Assembly: GCA_017871115.1 (NCBI GenBank)
Contig: JAFCIZ010000001.1
Location: forward strand, 3,391,501 to 3,455,500
Direction: 5' to 3'
Length of the DNA: 64,000 nucleotides
From: Cunninghamella blakesleeana
Lineage: Eukaryota > Mucoromycota > Mucoromycetes > Mucorales > Cunninghamellaceae
Part shown: piece after piece, positions 1 through 11,217 of the stretch
How positions within the stretch are numbered: the first letter of the stretch is position 1
How the letters are laid out: each line of letters begins with the position of its first letter
Translations under genes and position numbers: made by a program
The notes under the pieces: generated by a model
Databases searched by the model: none
The model's input: only the letters and a program-made list of their open reading frames with translations
Told to the model about the DNA's origin: nothing

Positions 1-19
1 GCTTAATTTTTTTTTCCAG

Positions 20-100
20 CGCTTTGGTCTATTTTTTTATGATCGTCAAGATAAAATTGTTAGACCAAATAATCTATTTCGATTTAGTCATGTGATATAA
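20..100 (+). CDS. 3'-terminal coding exon of an unidentified gene (partial)
   Basis: A pyrimidine-rich tract ending in CCAG at 16-19 is followed by an open frame of 26 codons and a TAA at 98-100. The peptide (RFGLFFYDRQDKIVRP then about ten more residues ending FSHVI) has normal amino-acid diversity, unlike the poly-K/N/I frames of nearby spacer. The rest of the gene lies left of the window. I do not recognise the family. The acceptor, coding-like composition and clean stop support a real last exon, but it is short and the call is inference. Confidence 0.5.
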   Translation, partial: RFGLFFYDRQDKIVRPNNLFRFSHVI

Positions 101-198
101 TAATATACACTGGCAGTTTTTTTTAAAAAAGTTTATAATATATATACATTTCAAATATGCTTGAATAATATATGTTAGTTATTTTCAATTACTTGGTT

Positions 199-239
<41 letters not shown>

Positions 240-1181
240 ATTCAATTGATATGAGAAAAAAAAGTAATGATCAAAATAATCTAAACTAAGCTTTAAAAAA
301 GGCTCAATTTGTCAAAAAAAAAAATCGTCGGGATAAAACGAGTGGAAAAACTAAAGCATCTTCACTGAACCAATAAAAAAAATTGTGGTGATTTTTTAAG
401 AAAACAAAGCCTTTTCCGGATATAATATACCTAAAAATGGTAAAATATATTTATAATTAAAAATATCAAGAATAATATTATATATATGATATAATGTTTT
501 AGCAACTGCGTAAGCTGTAAACTCTTATTATGTTTTGGGTAGTTTTTTAGCCCTCTCAGATAGTAAAGAGTATGCAAGCTTTAGTATATTAAACTCATGA
601 AAACTAGCAAGCTCTTAAAGTGTAATCATACTATTGAATTATTAAAATTTAACATTGATTCGTAACTAACTTTATACTAATTTTGTATTATCCAATAAGT
701 ATTAATAATTTTTTATGTATATAAAGTAAATTATATAAGCATGTATTTTTGATCAAGTAGTGTACATTTTTATTTAAAATAAATACTCAAAAAGGAAATT
801 AGAACACCAAATATGGGCACGGTCTATTTTTTATAAAAAAATAAGGAATTATTTTATTTATTGAAATTAACCCCAATTTTGAGAAATTGGTATTCTTAAA
901 AATATCCCTCTTACATATAAATCTTAATACATTATTATTATTATTATTATTATTATTGTGATAAATATTATTTAATAAAGAGCAAAATATTTACATTTAT
1001 TATAGTATAAAGTGATTTATAACAATAAAACAATAAAAATGAATGAAACAATTAATATTATAAAAAGCATATTATTATTATTATTATTACCATTATTATT
1101 ATTATGATAGTGATGATGCTGATGCTGATATTATATAAGGAGTAGGATGATTGTGATTATAATTTTTAGTTATTGTTTCAA
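101..1181. other. intergenic, gene-free
   Basis: AT-rich spacer between the terminal exon at 20-100 and the 3' end of the two-TM protein gene. It holds a pure T run (about 200-238) and ATT/TTA trinucleotide runs (about 930-957 and 1071-1107). I see no coding exon, tRNA or other gene. Confidence 0.6.
200..238. repeat. poly(T) homopolymer run
   Basis: An uninterrupted run of about 38 T residues. Such runs are common in this AT-rich spacer, but this is one of the longest in the window. Its exact length is vulnerable to sequencing error. Confidence 0.9.
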
Positions 1182-2036
1182 CTACCACCATTTTTTACCA
1201 ATACCAACATAATACCATACAATAAGAGCAATTATAAAAAGTATTAAAAAAAAGGATACAATACTTAGAATACGATTAAACTTAGAATAACATTGAATTT
1301 CGTTATAAAAAGAATTAGAGGACCACATATGAATATTATTTTCATACTGAGGAGGGTATTGGTAAACTTGATTATTATGATGACGACGATATTTGGATCC
1401 TAAATACCATCCTACCCACCAGCAAGGAAAAAAGAGAAAACCAAATAAAAATAGAAGGGATTGGGTATGAAATGTAGGGATTGGTTTAATGTGAATTGGT
1501 AATGGTGGCGATGATGGCGGTGAGGATAAGGATGAGGAAGAGAATGGTGGTGGTATGGAAATCATGGATTCTTTATTTTTATTATTATTACTGATAATGG
1601 TTGAGCATAAAAGAGAAGAGAAAAATTTTGAATCCATAAGATCATGATTATTATCTGGTGGTAATGGAAATACGTAGGCTGATAAATCTTTTTCTTTTTC
1701 ATTCTTATTATTATTATCTTCATCATACATAAAATCATCATCTTCTTCACTAAGAGAGGAAAGGCTCCAAGTATCCTGAAATAATAATGAAAACACATTA
1801 TTATTATTATTATTACTATTATTTTTTAATTGCGAAGAAGGATGACAGTAGGAATAATGTTGCTGTTGTTTTTGTTTTTGCTGTTGCTGGTCATGATCAT
1901 GCTTTTTTTTCTCAGATAATGTATAATCTGGCCAAGACTGAGGTCGATGGTTATGTTCTTCGGTAATTGTAATTTCTGATTTATTATTAAAATCAAATTT
2001 TATTGAAGGTGATAATGGTAATGACCATTGACTCAT
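1182..2036 (-). CDS. Orphan fungal two-TM membrane protein with low-complexity N-terminus
   Basis: An intronless frame of 284 residues. Residues 1-190 are hydrophilic and low-complexity: a His/Gln/Lys tract, Asn runs, an acidic Asp/Glu block and a Ser/Pro stretch (PPPFSSSSLSSPPSSPP), so probably disordered and cytosolic. Two hydrophobic segments follow: about 193-214 with the aromatic/Cys motif FFPCWWVGWYLGSK, and about 256-278 near the C-terminus, joined by a Tyr/Asn-rich loop. The PxWWxG-type hairpin recalls Ser-rich fungal proteins of unknown function that I have seen with a similar C-terminus, but that is recollection, not a search. The start at 2036 is the first in-frame Met. The function is unknown. 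Confidence 0.7.
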   Translation of the reverse strand: MSQWSLPLSPSIKFDFNNKSEITITEEHNHRPQSWPDYTLSEKKKHDHDQQQQKQKQQQHYSYCHPSSQLKNNSNNNNNNVFSLLFQDTWSLSSLSEEDDDFMYDEDNNNKNEKEKDLSAYVFPLPPDNNHDLMDSKFFSSLLCSTIISNNNKNKESMISIPPPFSSSSLSSPPSSPPLPIHIKPIPTFHTQSLLFLFGFLFFPCWWVGWYLGSKYRRHHNNQVYQYPPQYENNIHMWSSNSFYNEIQCYSKFNRILSIVSFFLILFIIALIVWYYVGIGKKWW

Positions 2037-2582
2037 TCTTTTATTAATTAATGATATTCTTTTTTAAAAAATATAAAACAGAAAGAAAAAGAAAAAAAGA
2101 AAACAACTATTATTATTATTTTAAAAAATGAGAAAGAAAGAAAAAAAAGGATAAAATAAAGAAAACAAATAACGAATGAATAATAATAATAAAAAATCAA
2201 TTTACAGTTTTAGTAAGAATTATAATTATCATAATAAAATATGTGATAATAATAAAAATAGGTAAAATATTGATATTTTTTAAGTAAATTTCATTATGCA
2301 ATATCAAATATCGATGTAGATAAAAATGTTTATTATGCGTTACATTCTAATATAGTGATCCTTACTCCTTCTGTCATTTTCTCCTGTTGGAATTTTTTTT
2401 TCTATATTCATCAGCATATTTCAATAAAAATAGGGGTGAGGAAGATAAATAAAATAAAGTTGATTGAGAGTCCATTTTATTTTATTTTTTTAAATTTTAA
2501 TTTTTTTTTTCAAATATACTAATAGTATTATAGTTATACTGTTGTTATTATTACTATTTTTTAATATATATATACGTATTAA
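2037..2582. other. intergenic: 5' flank of two-TM gene and 3' flank of CDC37
   Basis: 546 bp of AT-rich spacer between two minus-strand genes. It must contain the promoter of the two-TM gene and the CDC37 3' UTR. No further coding exon is seen. Confidence 0.6.
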
Positions 2583-3532
2583 TTATGAGCCTTCTTGAGT
2601 TGCATCTATCACTTCACCATTAACATCCAAAAAGCCATAATTAGAGCATACTTCAATAACAAATTCAGCATCTTCCACTTTCATTTTATCCAAAACTTTA
2701 TTAATTTTATCCAAATCGGCGGTTTCCAAAGCTTCACGGAAATTTGGAGGTAAAGAGCGATACACTTCCAATAACTTAGCACCTTCTTCGCTATTTTTTA
2801 ATTCAGGATCATCTTCTTTAGGTATACGTACTGTTAATTGAGCCCCTTCTTGAAGTGGTTGTAATTGCACTGTTTCTCTTTGTTGATGTTGTTGCTCTTG
2901 AGCAATTTCTTCACATCTTGATTCAATACGTTCATAAGTTTTTTTCACATCATCTGCAAACATACGTCTGGCTTGTTCATTGGATCCTTGCATTCTCTGG
3001 AAAAACACATTAACTCCATTGGCTCCTAATTGTCCACAGTACTGTAATGTTAATGATTGAATCACACAATTTTTGGCATACTTGGTATCACCACGAAGTT
3101 GAGCTGTAAAAGCCTCTGCTAAGATTTGGTCCGAATATTGTTCTGTAACAATATCCATATGTTTTAATATATAATCATAACTTGCTGGGAAACCTTCCAA
3201 TTTGGAGAATGCTGCTGCTTTAGGTGTTAATTCAATGTCTTTACCATCATCTTCATCATCACTTTCAATATCTGCATCTGCACTTGAATCTTCTACTGGT
3301 GTTTTATCAGATAAGGACTATTATAAAAAAAGAAAAAAAATATAAACAAATGAATAATTGTTTTATTTGTTTATTTATTTACTTAATTTTATCTATTTAT
3401 TTAATTTTTTTTTTTTTTTTTTTACCAAATCTTTCATTTGAGTGCCAGGATTTAAGGTTTCAATGACTTTTTCTTTCTTTTTGGTAGTAGTTTTTGGTTT
3501 TGAAGTGTTTAATACCTATGATATTAATAATG

Positions 3533-3570
<38 letters not shown>

Positions 3571-4193
3571 TAGAATCTAGCTTAATAACTAACTTTATAT
3601 ATATATATAAATTATATTATATTATATTATATTATATATCTATGCATTACTGTACGATTTGCAGTTTCATGAAACATATTTTCACTTGTCATTTTTTTAT
3701 TTGCTTCTTTGGTTAATTTAGCCAATTCATCTTCAGCTTCCTTATTGACACGTTGAGTAGTTTTTAAAGTTTCTTGTAAACGAGTTAATAATGATGCTTT
3801 AATAGTTTCTTCAGAGGATTGATGTAACCCAGTTTCAATTTGTTGTACCATAGTGCCAAATATTTGATCCAAAGATACACCATCTTTAGTTTGTTGTTGA
3901 GAAAGACCTTGTTCACGAGCCTTTTGTTGCTGTTCCCGAATGACTTCTAAAACTGCCTTGACACCTTTGGTAGTTAAAGTTTCAATTAAATGTTCCAATT
4001 GTTTAATTGTTCTCTTTTGCTCAGGTATTATTTTTTCAAGTTGATCCATCTTGGCACGTCGTTCAGCTCGTTCTTGATGAATAGCTTGTTGTTTCCAACG
4101 GATCATGGACCGTTTATCTACATTTGGATGAACTTCAATATCAGAATCATCTGATAATTCTAAATTATCCCACTTGCTATAATCCAAAGGCAT
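2583..4193 (-). CDS. cdc37: Hsp90 co-chaperone Cdc37
   Basis: Kinase-specific Hsp90 co-chaperone that loads client protein kinases onto Hsp90 in the cytosol. Three exons in frame: 4193-3651, 3515-3426 and 3317-2583, about 455 residues in all. The N-terminus is diagnostic: MPLDYSKWDNLELSDDSD, then EVHPNVDKRSMIRWKQ. Ser14 in the SDD(S/E)D context matches the conserved CK2 phosphosite needed for client binding in yeast and mammals. A coiled-coil segment follows (about 30-70), then the middle Hsp90-binding part in exon 3. Length is intermediate between animal (about 380) and S. cerevisiae (about 506) Cdc37. It is divergent from the lipase gene across about 240 bp. The family call is secure; exon 2 (30 codons) rests on splice-site logic. 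Confidence 0.95.
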
Positions 4194-4433
4194 GATTTAA
4201 TTTATAATAATACTAGTATTAACAATAAATAAATCAAATAATATATATATAATAAACTTGATTATTTATTTTCTTGTTGGAAGTAAAAGAGCAAAGAGAA
4301 AAGAGAAGAAAAGAAAAAATTAGAATCTGGGAGAAAAAAAACTGAGCTTGAAATTATTTTTAAATTTTATTATGCTGTACTTATTTTCCTTCTCTCTCCT
4401 TTATCTTTTTTTTATTTTATAATCACTGCTAGT
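4194..4433. promoter_or_regulatory. short divergent promoter between CDC37 and lipase
   Basis: Only 240 bp separate the two start codons, so both promoters must lie here. It is AT-rich with purine-rich and pyrimidine-rich blocks at 4280-4320 and 4386-4415. No element could be assigned with confidence. Confidence 0.5.
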
Positions 4434-6493
4434 ATGCTCTTTTCTATACCTATATTAGATAGGCTTTCTTTTAGGGACTTTCAAAAGTAAATGAAATGAA
4501 GTTTACAATAGCCTAAAATTTTTATTTTTCAATACTTTAACCAAAGCTTTACTTTCTTTTTTTTTATTTTTTATTTTTTATCATTAAGTATACTTTTTGC
4601 AGTAGTATTTTTTATCTCTGAAAGTTTTATTCGTGTTATTGTAACTTTATTACCAGCTTTTGTAATTGATGCTATTGATTCAATCATTGCCGCGTAAATT
4701 ATAAAATAAAATAAAATAATTATTATTGATATAGTATATATATATATAATAAATTGGAATACGTACTTATTAATAATATTTTTATATTAGTTGCTTTCCA
4801 TGGTTATCAAAAAGTGAAAGCAAACCTAGAGTTAGCCCTCTTGAAAACTCACCAACTTTTGAAAAGATAATGAAGTTATGGTAATATATATAATAATATT
4901 TTTTTGTTTCAAGGAAAAAAAAAGGAATTTTTTTATTAGTATAATGGTTTTATTTACTTTTGTTTATTTATCTCTTTTTGTCTATATTTCATTTTCTTTT
5001 TTTTCATATGATAGGGGACGTTATGAAACAGAGCAACATCTTGTAAGAACTAAGGACGATTACTTATTATGTGTCCATCGAATTCCATATATCAAGTCTT
5101 TTTCAAAAAGTGATAATAATACTTCTAAGTATATACCATTACTTGAAGGTCAAGGAATTGAAACATTCAGCTTTTTAAAACACTTTCCAAAAAGGGAACC
5201 TATCAATGGAAAAAAACCGATTGTATTACTCTATCACGGATTTTTAATGTCCTCTGAAGTGTGGGTATGTAATATAGAAGAATATTGCAATCTTCCTCTT
5301 TTATTGGCCAATCTCGGTTATGATGTATGGTTAGGCAATGCTCGTGGAAATAAATATAGTCAAAACCATCTTCGTCTTAAAGCTAATGATGTAGCCTTTT
5401 GGAATTTTTCTTTAAATGAATATGCTATTTATGATTTACCTGATACTGTAGATGTAAGTCTCTCTTTTTTTTTTTTTTAAAAAAAAAAAAGAACAATAGA
5501 AAGAAAATACATATATAGAAAATAATAAAAAAAATAATAGTAAAAAGATAATTTATTTATATATATACATTTCTTTTATTTTAAAAAAATATAAATAATT
5601 AAAAAAAGTACATATTACAAACAACAGGTCAAAAAGACCTTACTTATATCGGATTTTCTCAAGGTACAGCACAAGGGTTTTCATCTCTCTCCATCAATAA
5701 AAAATTAAATGAACAAATCAATCTATTCATTGCACTTGCTCCAGCAACTACACCCGAGGGTTTAAATCATCCATTAATTGATGCCTTTGTTAAAGCGGCA
5801 CCTGCCGTCGTGTATCTTATCTTTGGACGTAGAGTGCCTTTGGGTTTAGCTATGTTTTGGCAACGTATTGTAAGCCCTCCTATTTTTGTTCGTATTATTG
5901 ACTCCTGTGTTCGATTTTTATTTGGCTGGCAAGGGCGTAATATGACCCCAGAACAAAAACTTGTTAGTTACCAACATTTATATAGCTCAACAAGTGTCAA
6001 GTCTTTAGTAGTAAGTGATATATATAGATATATAAATATTTATTGGAATTAGTATAATATATTGTGATTCTATTTTTTTTATAAAACATTTTTTCCTTTT
6101 TTTATTTTTTTATTACAGCATTGGTTTCAAATTATTCGTACAGGGCAGTTTCAAATGTTTGATGAAATGCCAAGCCGATTACCTTTTAAAAGATCATCCG
6201 TTGTAACTGATCATGTTCCACCTAAATTTCCAACAAAACAGATAACAACACCTATAGCTCTATTTTATGGAAAGTCAGATTCCCTTGTCAGCATTGAAGA
6301 ATTATCAGCCGATTTACCTCAACCTTTAGCATATGTTAAATCAATAAAGAAATGGGAACACTTGGATTTTCTTTGGGCAAAACAAATAGACAGCATTGTT
6401 TACCCCGATATTTTAGCATTATTACATCACTTTAATCCATCATCAGATCATATGGATTTATTACAACAAGAACAAGAATCAATTTCTGATTAA
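4434..6493 (+). CDS. alpha/beta-hydrolase lipase (acid lipase / steryl-ester hydrolase type)
   Basis: Predicted membrane-attached lipase of the AB-hydrolase-associated (acid lipase/TGL1-YEH) family, hydrolysing steryl or acyl esters. Proposed exons: 4434-4486, 4589-4693, 4791-4880, 5015-5453, 5609-6010 and 6119-6493, giving 487 residues. An N-terminal hydrophobic stretch lies at about residues 19-50. The family N-terminal block GRYETEQHLVRTKDDY starts near residue 84. The oxyanion motif YHGFLMSS is near 156-163, and the nucleophile elbow GFSQG has Ser246. Asp417 (FYGKSDSLVS) and His444 (KWEHLDFLW) complete a plausible triad. The first two exons are the least certain; exon 1 was chosen because it gives an ATG, GT..AG borders and a continuous frame. 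Substrate is unknown. Confidence 0.88.
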
Positions 6494-6913
6494 AAAATAA
6501 ATTAGTTATTATAGTTATTATAATAATAGAAATAAGAATCATATAGAGAATACTTTAAGATATTTAGAAAATATATATTTTTTTATGTCATTTTATTTTT
6601 TTTATTTTGGGTTCGAGTTACTCCACTATTTTTATTAAAGTGTAAATATTTGTGTTTCATGAATATATGATAATATTTTAAAAATTACAATCTTAAAAAA
6701 TATAATATATAACAAAATAAAAAAAAGTGAAATAAATAGTGAAATAAAATAAAAAAGATGATTTTCTATGATTATATAAATATAAATATATATTTTTTTT
6801 TTTAAAAAAAAAAGGATATATCATTTTAAAATGTTTGCCCAAAATTTTATATAATTAAAGTATAAACACATACATACCACATAGTAGTAATAAAAAAATA
6901 AATAATAATACAA

Positions 6914-6944
<31 letters not shown>

Positions 6945-7032
6945 TAATAATAATAATAATAATAACAATAATATTAATAATAATATTAATAATAATAATA
7001 ATATATTTTAAAATATAATATACTATGATGAT
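6494..7032. other. convergent intergenic region with AAT/ATA microsatellite
   Basis: Spacer between the lipase stop and the KCH1-like stop, so both 3' UTRs converge here. From about 6900 to 7010 it is an impure AAT/ATA trinucleotide repeat. A GGTTCGAG string at about 6609 looks like a tRNA B box but has no A box or cloverleaf around it. Confidence 0.6.
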
Positions 7033-8702
7033 TTAAGAAGTATATTGATGATGATATTGTTGTTGTTGATGTTGTTGTCTAGCAGCAGATCCAGCTCCTG
7101 CATATGAATATGGTTGCTGATGATCAATATAAGGAGAAGTATGTTGAGTAGCTGGTGAAGAGTATTGAGTAGAAGTATATTGTGGAGTCATATATGGTGA
7201 TGCTGATGATGGATGATATTGAGAGGATTGGTCACTAACATACGATTTTTCATCATAATAATCATCATAATGAGATGATGTAGGTAAAGGTCGAGGAGGA
7301 GGAGGGGTATGGTCATCTATATATGGTCTGTGTGGTTGGGGCTGTGTATAAGCACGTTGTGGCATGGGTGGTAAGGGAGAAGTCATAACTTGTTGATGAT
7401 GTTGATAAGGTGTTGCAGGTTCACTCATAGGATATGCCATCATTTCTGTTGAGTGATTATAATAAAAATCTTGATATAAAGGTCGTTTATCACTATAAAG
7501 GTCAGTGCTTTCATCAAGAATAGGTAACGTAGGTTTTGCAATAGTATCCTCGGTAATATTGTTATTATGCTTCTTTTTTCCATGATGATATTGTTGGTTG
7601 GATTTTTTTTCTTGTTCTCGAAGCCGTTTACGTCGTTGCTTTTCAAGAATTTCTGTAATGCGTTTATCGATTTTATGACAGCAGTATTCCTTAAGATTAC
7701 CTTTGATTTGACAGAATACTGGAATGTATAATATAAGGGCCAAAATTAAATTTAACATACGAAAGATCCAATAGAGACAAGTGAAACTCATAAGTAAAAG
7801 AGCTATTCGTTGTTGCCAATCTTTTCCGTAAACATCCCAATCACTATTAAACTTAAAGTTACCTAAAAGTATAGAATAAGAATATCAATTAATAAATTGT
7901 TTATAAAATAGAATATATTAAGGAATAAAAAGTACCATGATCTGTCCAAGCTGATTGAAATAAAGCTGCTACTGTAAAACCAGCAATAATTTGGCGTGGT
8001 CCTTGAGCGAAAAGGAGATTTTTCCAACCTAATTTTTTTTTAATAATTAAAACGGCGGATTTTTAATTATATATTATAACTGATAAAATACATTTTTTTT
8101 CTTTTTCTTATTACCTTTAAGAGTAAAATAAACATAAAATGCTACAGTATCACTAAACTTTCTCGATTTTTGAATTTTTATAAATAAACAAAAAGCATTA
8201 TATGATTTTACTGACATATATCTATACACAATATTATTGGTAACAGCATAAGATATATCACGAGAAGCCATAGCTATTCTTGCTTTTCTAATATCCCAAG
8301 CTAAAAAAATAAATGATAAAGCTATACAACCAACATAAATCCATTTACTAATATACATAGGAATTTTTGGTGGTACTGATAATGACCATTGCTATAATAA
8401 TAATAATAATAATATAATTGATTAGTTCTTTTTTCTTGTTCAACTTTTATAAATAATAACAATAACAATATTAGTAATAATCTTACATCGTAAACTAATA
8501 AAATAATAGCAGACCATATATCAGCACAGTATGTTGCAATAGATAAAATAATAGCAATATACATAATAAAATAACGAATGTGATTTAAACAGTTGTGTGA
8601 TCGAAATTCAGTAAGATCAATAAAGTCGAACTTATGGTCAGGTACGATCTCTCTTTTCCAACCACCGAACAGCCGACTTGCTCGTTGTGCTTTACGTCCC
8701 AT
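7033..8702 (-). CDS. KCH1-like fungal potassium importer
   Basis: Four-exon gene (8702-8487, 8391-8115, 8028-7936, 7862-7033) encoding about 471 residues. The N-terminus has the family pattern: a basic start, then VPDHKFDFIDLTEF, followed by a TM segment with the YCADIWSAIILLVYD block. Exon 3 gives WKNLLFAQGPRQIIAGFTV, which also fits the Kch1/Prm6 family of low-affinity K+ importers tied to Ca2+ signalling in S. cerevisiae. A further hydrophobic segment (about 210-235) is followed by a cytosolic basic helix with KQRRKRLREQEKK. The last about 200 residues are Pro/Gln/Tyr/Ser-rich and probably disordered. The start is the only Met before the conserved block. Membrane location and family are well supported; transport activity is inferred from the family. 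Confidence 0.85.
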
Positions 8703-9781
8703 GATGATATATTATAAAAAAAAGAAAAATGAAAAAGAGCGAGAGGTAAGAATTAAAAGAAAGGAAAGGATATAATAAATATATATATATAAAAAGGAAA
8801 GAAAAAAAAGTGAAAGAGAGCAAGAAAAAATAAAATAAAATAATTGAAATAATAAATTTTTTTAATTGTTCAATTCAAAAAATAAAGTTTTAATAATGTA
8901 CTACCCATTTTAATATTTTTTGTGAAACAGCGTTTGGGTCAGTTAGTGAGAATTCATCAATTTTTATTGGCCTATTTTCGTTGTTCTCGATTGAGCTACT
9001 TTTTTGTTCTTTTAAAAAATAAAAAGACTCACGAATAAAAAGCTTTTTTTTTTTTTTAAAAAAAAAAAAATCATCCCAGGAATTGATTATATTCTAAGGA
9101 ATATAAAATAAAGTTAATAGCTAAACTATTATGCCAGCAATTAAATTAAAATATATATACAAGGTTATTTATTATTATTTTTTATTATTACGTATTTTAC
9201 TTTTTATTTAATGATTATTTATCCATTGTTGCTAAGATATATATAGAATTTATATATTATTGATTCTAAAAAAGGTTACACATTTGGTATTGTTTTTGCT
9301 TTATTTAAAATATGTATATATGTGCTGTATAATAAATATGAAATTCATGAAAAATAGACGGTGGTGTTTCATAGTAATTATTGTTTTGAGTTATTTCTTA
9401 TGTTTAAATCCATTTTACTATTTTAATCTTTTTTTTTATTTTTAATTTTTTTTTATCTAATTAGTACTTGGGGTCTTATCTTGATTAATAGTATAGCTGC
9501 TTAATAGTTTCCATTTTTCGCCTAAATAGGTATAACTCAGGTTCATTCGCCCTAACAATGCCTTCGCTATATTTTTTTGTTTGGGTAAATAAAAAAAGAC
9601 GGGATTTTAATTTTTTAAAAAGTGTAAGCCCAAAAGATAAAATTAGCTTTTTTCTTTTTTTCTCCCTCTTGAGCTTTTTTTTTTTTTCTCCCTCTTGAGC
9701 TTTTTTTTTTTTTTTTTTACACTTTTTTAAAAATTTAATTGTATTAATTCTTCTTTTTACTTCACAAACAGATTTATACTA
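8703..9781. promoter_or_regulatory. divergent promoter region between KCH1-like gene and formin
   Basis: About 1.1 kb of AT-rich spacer holding both promoters. Pyrimidine-rich tracts dominate just upstream of the formin (9640-9780), including a 26-bp-period duplication of a CTCCCTCTTGAGC core. No coding exon was supported; frames near 9260 are poly-hydrophobic and lack coding character. Confidence 0.55.
9659..9700. repeat. 26-bp tandem duplication with TTTCTCCCTCTTGAGC core
   Basis: The 16-mer TTTCTCCCTCTTGAGC occurs at 9659-9674 and exactly again at 9685-9700, separated by T runs. It lies about 80-125 bp upstream of the formin ATG, where a 5' UTR or core-promoter pyrimidine tract would be expected. 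Confidence 0.9.
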
Positions 9782-10967
9782 ATGTCTGATTTCTTTGGAA
9801 GTTTTGGAAGGCGGAAACAAAAATCTACGTATTCACCACCTTCTAATTCATCTAATCGATCGAGCCTTTCCAGTAAGTTTTTTTTATTGTATATATGAAC
9901 CAAAAAAAGTTGAAAAATAGTTTAGATTAACTTGTATATATTATTTTTTCTTATTTTTTCTCTCTCTTTCTTTTTTTATTCAATAACTTTATCGATGAAT
10001 AATATATATAGGTCCAAGACAATCTTTGGATGGAAGAAGAAGTTTACCTGGGCGTGGTACAGCGGAACAGTATGGAACCGATGATATGCCTTCCGATGAA
10101 AAAGTGAATGAAATGTTTGAACAAATGTTGGTAAGATAAATAAATAGAAACAAGCAAGACATTTGAATAAATTTAAAAAAGAAGATTAGAAAAAAAAAAG
10201 AGATAAACTAATATACTTGTATGTTTATTTATTTATTTTTTATTAATATTACTATTCTTTATTATTCTTCATATGATTATTTAGGCACGTCGTGGTATAC
10301 GTGATGAAAGAGTACGTGAAAGTATGTTAGCATGGGATACAACAAAGAAATGGTTAATGATTAAACAAGATCAACAAGCAGAAAAATTAGCATCAGGTAC
10401 AACTTCACCCTATGAAGCAGAAGAGCCGGCTCCTTTAATCAATATTTTAGCTGAAAAAGCTGGTGAAATGTGGACAGCAACAGTGGATGCAGGATCTCGT
10501 GCTGTAGAAAAACACTCTCAACGTCAATCCTATCTTCATCATTCTCGACCTACTACTAATGATGCAGCTTCCATCATATCCGTATCAACTTCTACTTCAA
10601 CTGATTTTAATACCCTTTCTACTGATAAAAATACACCGGAATTCTTTATACGTAAATTTATGGAAGCTGATTTAAGAGCTGTAACTCCCCATATTGCATC
10701 AAATTTGGAAGTTAGTCTAAGAACAAGACCAATAGAGTAAGTTTATATAGAAATATTAATAGTAATGAGATGACAGTTTATATAGTAATATATTCAGTTT
10801 TAATTGATGTATTGTTTTATTTATTTATTTAATTTTTACAATCATAGTTGGATTATAAAGTTTATTAATTTAAAGGGATTTCATGTTTTAATCAATGGAT
10901 TGGCTCTTGTAAATCGTAAACCTGATAGGTAATATATATATATATATACATATACATACATACATAC

Positions 10968-11054
<87 letters not shown>

Positions 11055-11186
11055 CAGGAATGGATATTAAATATTATTATTTTTATGTATTTTTATTTTT
11101 TTATTTTGACAGAAAGGATAGATATCTGGATTTAGAAATTGAAATGATTAAATGCATGAAAGTGCTTTTAAACACTAGAGTAAGTA

Positions 11187-11217
<31 letters not shown>

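Noticed and set aside
6600..6625. GGTTCGAG string resembling a tRNA B box
   Set aside because: No A box at the right distance and no cloverleaf can be drawn in the AT-rich flanks.
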